A stretch of 64,000 bases of DNA from Strongylocentrotus purpuratus. Its lineage: Eukaryota > Echinodermata > Echinoidea > Camarodonta > Strongylocentrotidae. The stretch covers positions 9,734,897-9,798,896 of the forward strand of contig NW_022145599.1 in NCBI RefSeq assembly GCF_000002235.5, given 5' to 3'. The notes beneath the pieces are model-generated. The model was not told where the DNA came from, did not search any database, and saw only the letters and a list, made by a program, of their open reading frames with translations. How positions within the stretch are numbered: position 1 is the stretch's first letter; every line of letters starts with the position of its first letter. The position numbers and the translations under genes were made by a program. Positions 60,891 to 64,000 of this stretch are shown here, piece by piece.

Positions 60891-62150
60891 TGTAGAGGGC
60901 GGAGTGCGGAGACAAGCCGACACGCACTCTTTGCTTGTACCTCTCACAGGTGAGTTGACTAAACTTGAAGTTTGGACCACTTTTATGTTTATTAAATATT
61001 AATATAATGTTATGCTAAATGTTTGTTATGTAAATTGAGTATTGTGTCAGAACGATTTCAGTGATTATTTTGCTGTATCATGTGGGTTGATATGATTGTA
61101 GTGGAAGCGGGGATTTAATGTTAAAATGTGCGATGCTTAACGTTATGATTTGTTACAGGGCCTACATTCATTTATATTGTAGTACATGGTCATGTACACT
61201 AATCAATTGAACGCGGTACCAAAATTGGGTGTAGTGCGTGCGCGCTAATGTTGTACCTGGCCCCAGGGCCAGGGCCAGGGCCAAAGTTACGCTCTAATTT
61301 ATGTGATGAGTTAGTTCTTGGTTCAGGAACAAGGTCAGTGAGAAATATAGGGAACATAGGAAGAAATGCATGTTGTTTGCATTTTGGTTGCTAAGGGGAT
61401 ATTAATTATGGCACATCAAACAGTGACGATTGAACTTTGTTTGACTATTTAGCCATTAATGGGTTTCTAGCGCCCTCTATCATTGTAAACCTTATTTCTC
61501 ATTTTGCAGATCGCTTTAAAAGAATATTGTTACATGTAAAATTGATATGGAATAATAGGAATAAGAGCAGTAGTGAAGGTAGGCCAGGAGATTGTCAGAC
61601 TTTGTTGGAAGTAAGAAAAGTGTGGAAGATAGATATTTAGATTGGAGTGGTTGATGAAAGTTGTATTTGATGCAGATATAAAGAGATTCATAGTTTCCAG
61701 GATTTATCAATATATTTTGATTTTTAAAGCAGATATATTTTGTCTTTGTTCCATTGTTATGATATTGTCAGTTTCATTATTCATTCTATAATATGTGCTT
61801 ACTTGTGTGTTGGTTTATCCCAATTTGTGAATGTGTTGCTTTATATGCGTTTTATATTGACTGTTACTTATTTGTTTAAGTATTTTGGTCAGGTATTTAC
61901 CTGTGTTAATGTTGAGAGTTTCAGCTTAATTGTACTGTACAGTGTCAATTGGTTTTTAAAGGGCAAATTTGCTCGTTTTATATTTGATAAAATGACGTTT
62001 TGGGGAATGCATGATCTCCATGATAATGTGATATGTAATGTGTCAGTTACTGGTTACTACTAATAAAGTGACTCTTTGCTTGTTCCTCTCACAGGATCTG
62101 TATGTCTGTCATTGATCTCGAGATCTCGACCACCTCACAATACCGAAAGT
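60890..62150. other. Insertion splitting the LINE RT, with direct repeats near its ends
   Basis: The phrase gactctttgcttgt(a/t)cctctcacagg (first base differs at the left) occurs near 60929 and 62070, about 1.14 kb apart. The sequence between has no transposase or polymerase frame. tgtagagggcgg at the left and cacctcaca at the right could be LTR-type TG...CA ends. Whether this is a solo LTR or another element type is undecided. Confidence 0.45.
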
Positions 62151-63270
62151 TACTTTCCCCTGATCTATGTATTTCAATGTTGAATTCATCAAGTTAATAA
62201 ATGACAATGTAGTACCATGTTTCTTCCGAAATCCATATTGATTGTAATATAATGTATCATTTGTTTCTAAAAATGAACTAATCCGATATCTATCAATTTT
62301 TCTAAAACTTTTCCTATAACAGGTTGAACGTATGAAATTGGTCTATAGTTACCTGGATGTACTCTTGGCCCTTTTTTTATGTAGGAAAGTAACGTTTGCA
62401 ATTTTTATTTCATCTGGAACCTTGCCAGTTTCTTATGACAATTAATTTAAATATATATGCCCGTGGATGTGAAATTTGGGGAGCACTATCTTTCATCAAT
62501 TGCTCTGGACTGTTATCGCGACGACATGCCTTTTTTGGTATCAAGTAGCAAAACTTGACTTCTAACTTCAACTGCAGTTATTGGTTTCGAATTCCAAAAA
62601 TAAAGAAATTGCTCTATATATAGTCTGCCCCCCAAAACCACCATATGCCATATTTTCATTCGGCAATTCATTTGCTAAATTCGGTCCAATATTTACCCCG
62701 AAAAAGTCATTAAATACATTATCAATATTAGATGCAGATATAATTTGCATATTTTCTCCATGAACCTACTTAATGAGTCTATCCACCTCATCACTTCTCG
62801 GTGATATTTATTTTCCAACTTACGATTCATTGATAATAGCCCATGTTTTATATGTGTCGTGCATAAATTATTATTATGTAACAAATTGCAATAGTAAGTC
62901 AATTTTCCCTTTTGGGGGAATATTTGTCAGTACATTTCCGTACTCTTTGTACTTATCAACAAGACCCTGACGATGATTTGAAATAATAACTTTTGAATAC
63001 ATCGTAGTTTTACATGAAAAGATGTTATGATCCCTCGAGAAATATCCATGTCATACAAAATTACTCGGTCTGTGCAAGTGGGCAAACAAAAAGAAAAGAA
63101 GGTCTACTCTTAAATATCCATTTTCACAGGCGCAATTGATTCTACGTCCATGTGCGCACGTGCGGGAGATCTGGGTATACCCACTTTTAAAGATGTAGAC
63201 CAGCCTAACATCGAATTTATTTGAGCACATGCAGAAAAACACGGATTAATAACTGAAATTAGAGAATATA
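62150..63270 (-). pseudogene. LINE ORF2 piece: linker and start of reverse transcriptase
   Basis: On the minus strand: FNDFFGVNIGPNLANELP near 62650-62710, then KVPDEIKIANVTFLHKK near 62370-62430, VIGKVLEKLIDIG near 62280-62325, and GFRKKHGTT near 62210-62235. These are consecutive blocks of CR1/Jockey-type RT, with at least one frameshift between them. Same family as the fragments at 1135-2970. Confidence 0.75.
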
Positions 63271-63384
63271 TTCATGAAAAGTGAAGTATACTAGCTCATT
63301 TATTTTTAGAGATCCCTGCAAAAAAATTCTTGGCCAACGGTTCTCTCAGTATTTTGTATGGATTCGTTTTTTTTTGTTTTTTTC

Positions 63385-63660
63385 TTCTTCAAATTACTTC
63401 ATCGAATTTTGATGAAGGTGTATAAATCCAAATTAAAATAATATATTTTAAAAAGTCCTGAAATAAATGAATTATCATTAAAACATATGAAAACAAAAAT
63501 AAACAAAACAAAAATTGTTTAGCTATATAAAAATACTGTACATAAAATATGATTCAACAAAAAGCAGTAACAAAAGTATGAATATCCATTTGGGTGATGA
63601 TCGATGTAGCTACGTACTGCAGACTACCTGAGCATAGTTATTTGTTTTATACACCCCGGG
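63385..63660. repeat. Upstream end of the LINE-like repeat
   Basis: Matches 3149-3330 in the same orientation (tccaaatt-rich part, then gatcgatgtagct). Confidence 0.55.
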
Positions 63661-64000
63661 CCAGGGGCGGCGCACAGTGGGCCAGGGAGGAACCAAAGTG
63701 CGCCAAAACTTATTTTTGGTGATTTATGTTTTTCAATTTTTTTTTTGCCCAGTTGATTGGTAATACATTTAGGAATACCACAGAAAATGTTTAATTCCGG
63801 TATGCACAATAAGGGTATAAATTTACTCCTTCAAACAGCAAAATCCTACATATTCACAGCTTTAGTGCAAAAGTGACTTATTTTATAAATCTTTCAATTT
63901 AACATGAAGCTTTTAAGTTATTGATATGAAATTGCTCTCACATATTCCTGATAGTTCATTTCGTTGCATGATTAGGTTAAAATTAATAGAAACACAATCT
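63661..64000. other. Unassigned DNA at the right edge
   Basis: No gene or repeat family recognised apart from a T run near 63737. Confidence 0.5.

Noticed and set aside
1..64000. tRNA, rRNA or snRNA genes
   Set aside because: I looked for cloverleaf-type A/B boxes and familiar rRNA words while reading and saw none I could support; a covariance-model scan would be needed to exclude them.

Overview
Animal nuclear DNA, apparently from a marine invertebrate deuterostome. The evidence is GT-AG introns with consistent phases, AT-rich non-coding DNA with very long G/C homopolymers, several families of decayed LINEs and many small inverted-repeat elements. The repeat style resembles what I know from sea urchins, hemichordates and amphioxus. 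An echinoderm is my best guess, but nothing in the window fixes the species.

The main gene is a sacsin (SACS)-like co-chaperone on the minus strand. Its last exon (24225 down to 10112) is 14,114 bases and uninterrupted. Upstream, exons at 26428-24869, 27450-27192 and 27913-27831 are certain by homology and phase. Small exons at 28765-28744, 33372-33301, 38250-38214 and perhaps 47938-47851 join in phase. From the 33372 exon onward the frame is 5,369 codons of protein, longer than human sacsin (about 4,580 residues). The cause is visible: human sacsin has three sacsin repeat regions with Hsp90-like ATPase heads, but this gene has four, because the second is tandemly duplicated with a period of exactly 3,042 bases. 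The ATPase core of the two copies is nearly identical in DNA. The C-terminus carries a DnaJ domain with HPD, a Gly/Phe-rich linker and a HEPN domain.

Layout. 1-3340: LINE-derived repeats, with a matching copy at 59600-63660 at the other end. 3341-10111: AT-rich DNA that may be a very long 3' UTR of the sacsin-like gene, holding a 144-base triplication. 10112-38250 (possibly to 47938): sacsin-like exons and introns. 34794-35328: TTAA-flanked element. 36080-37760: minus-strand LINE. 39250-39350: perfect hairpin. 39660-43650: plus-strand LINE with a hAT-like insertion in its ORF1. 45144-46560: palindrome array and a CAACGT minisatellite. 48335-52950: a second minus-strand gene, three coding exons plus a probable 5' exon and promoter, not identified; one exon has a decayed duplicate. 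53100-53461: inverted copy of the palindrome-array element. 54076-59610: MITEs, a perfect 38-bp hairpin, a mariner-like element and a minisatellite.

The sacsin-like gene acts alone; nothing in the window suggests an operon or gene cluster. Most of the remainder is transposon debris. Exon boundaries for the small upstream exons and all element family names are inferences from sequence reading only.
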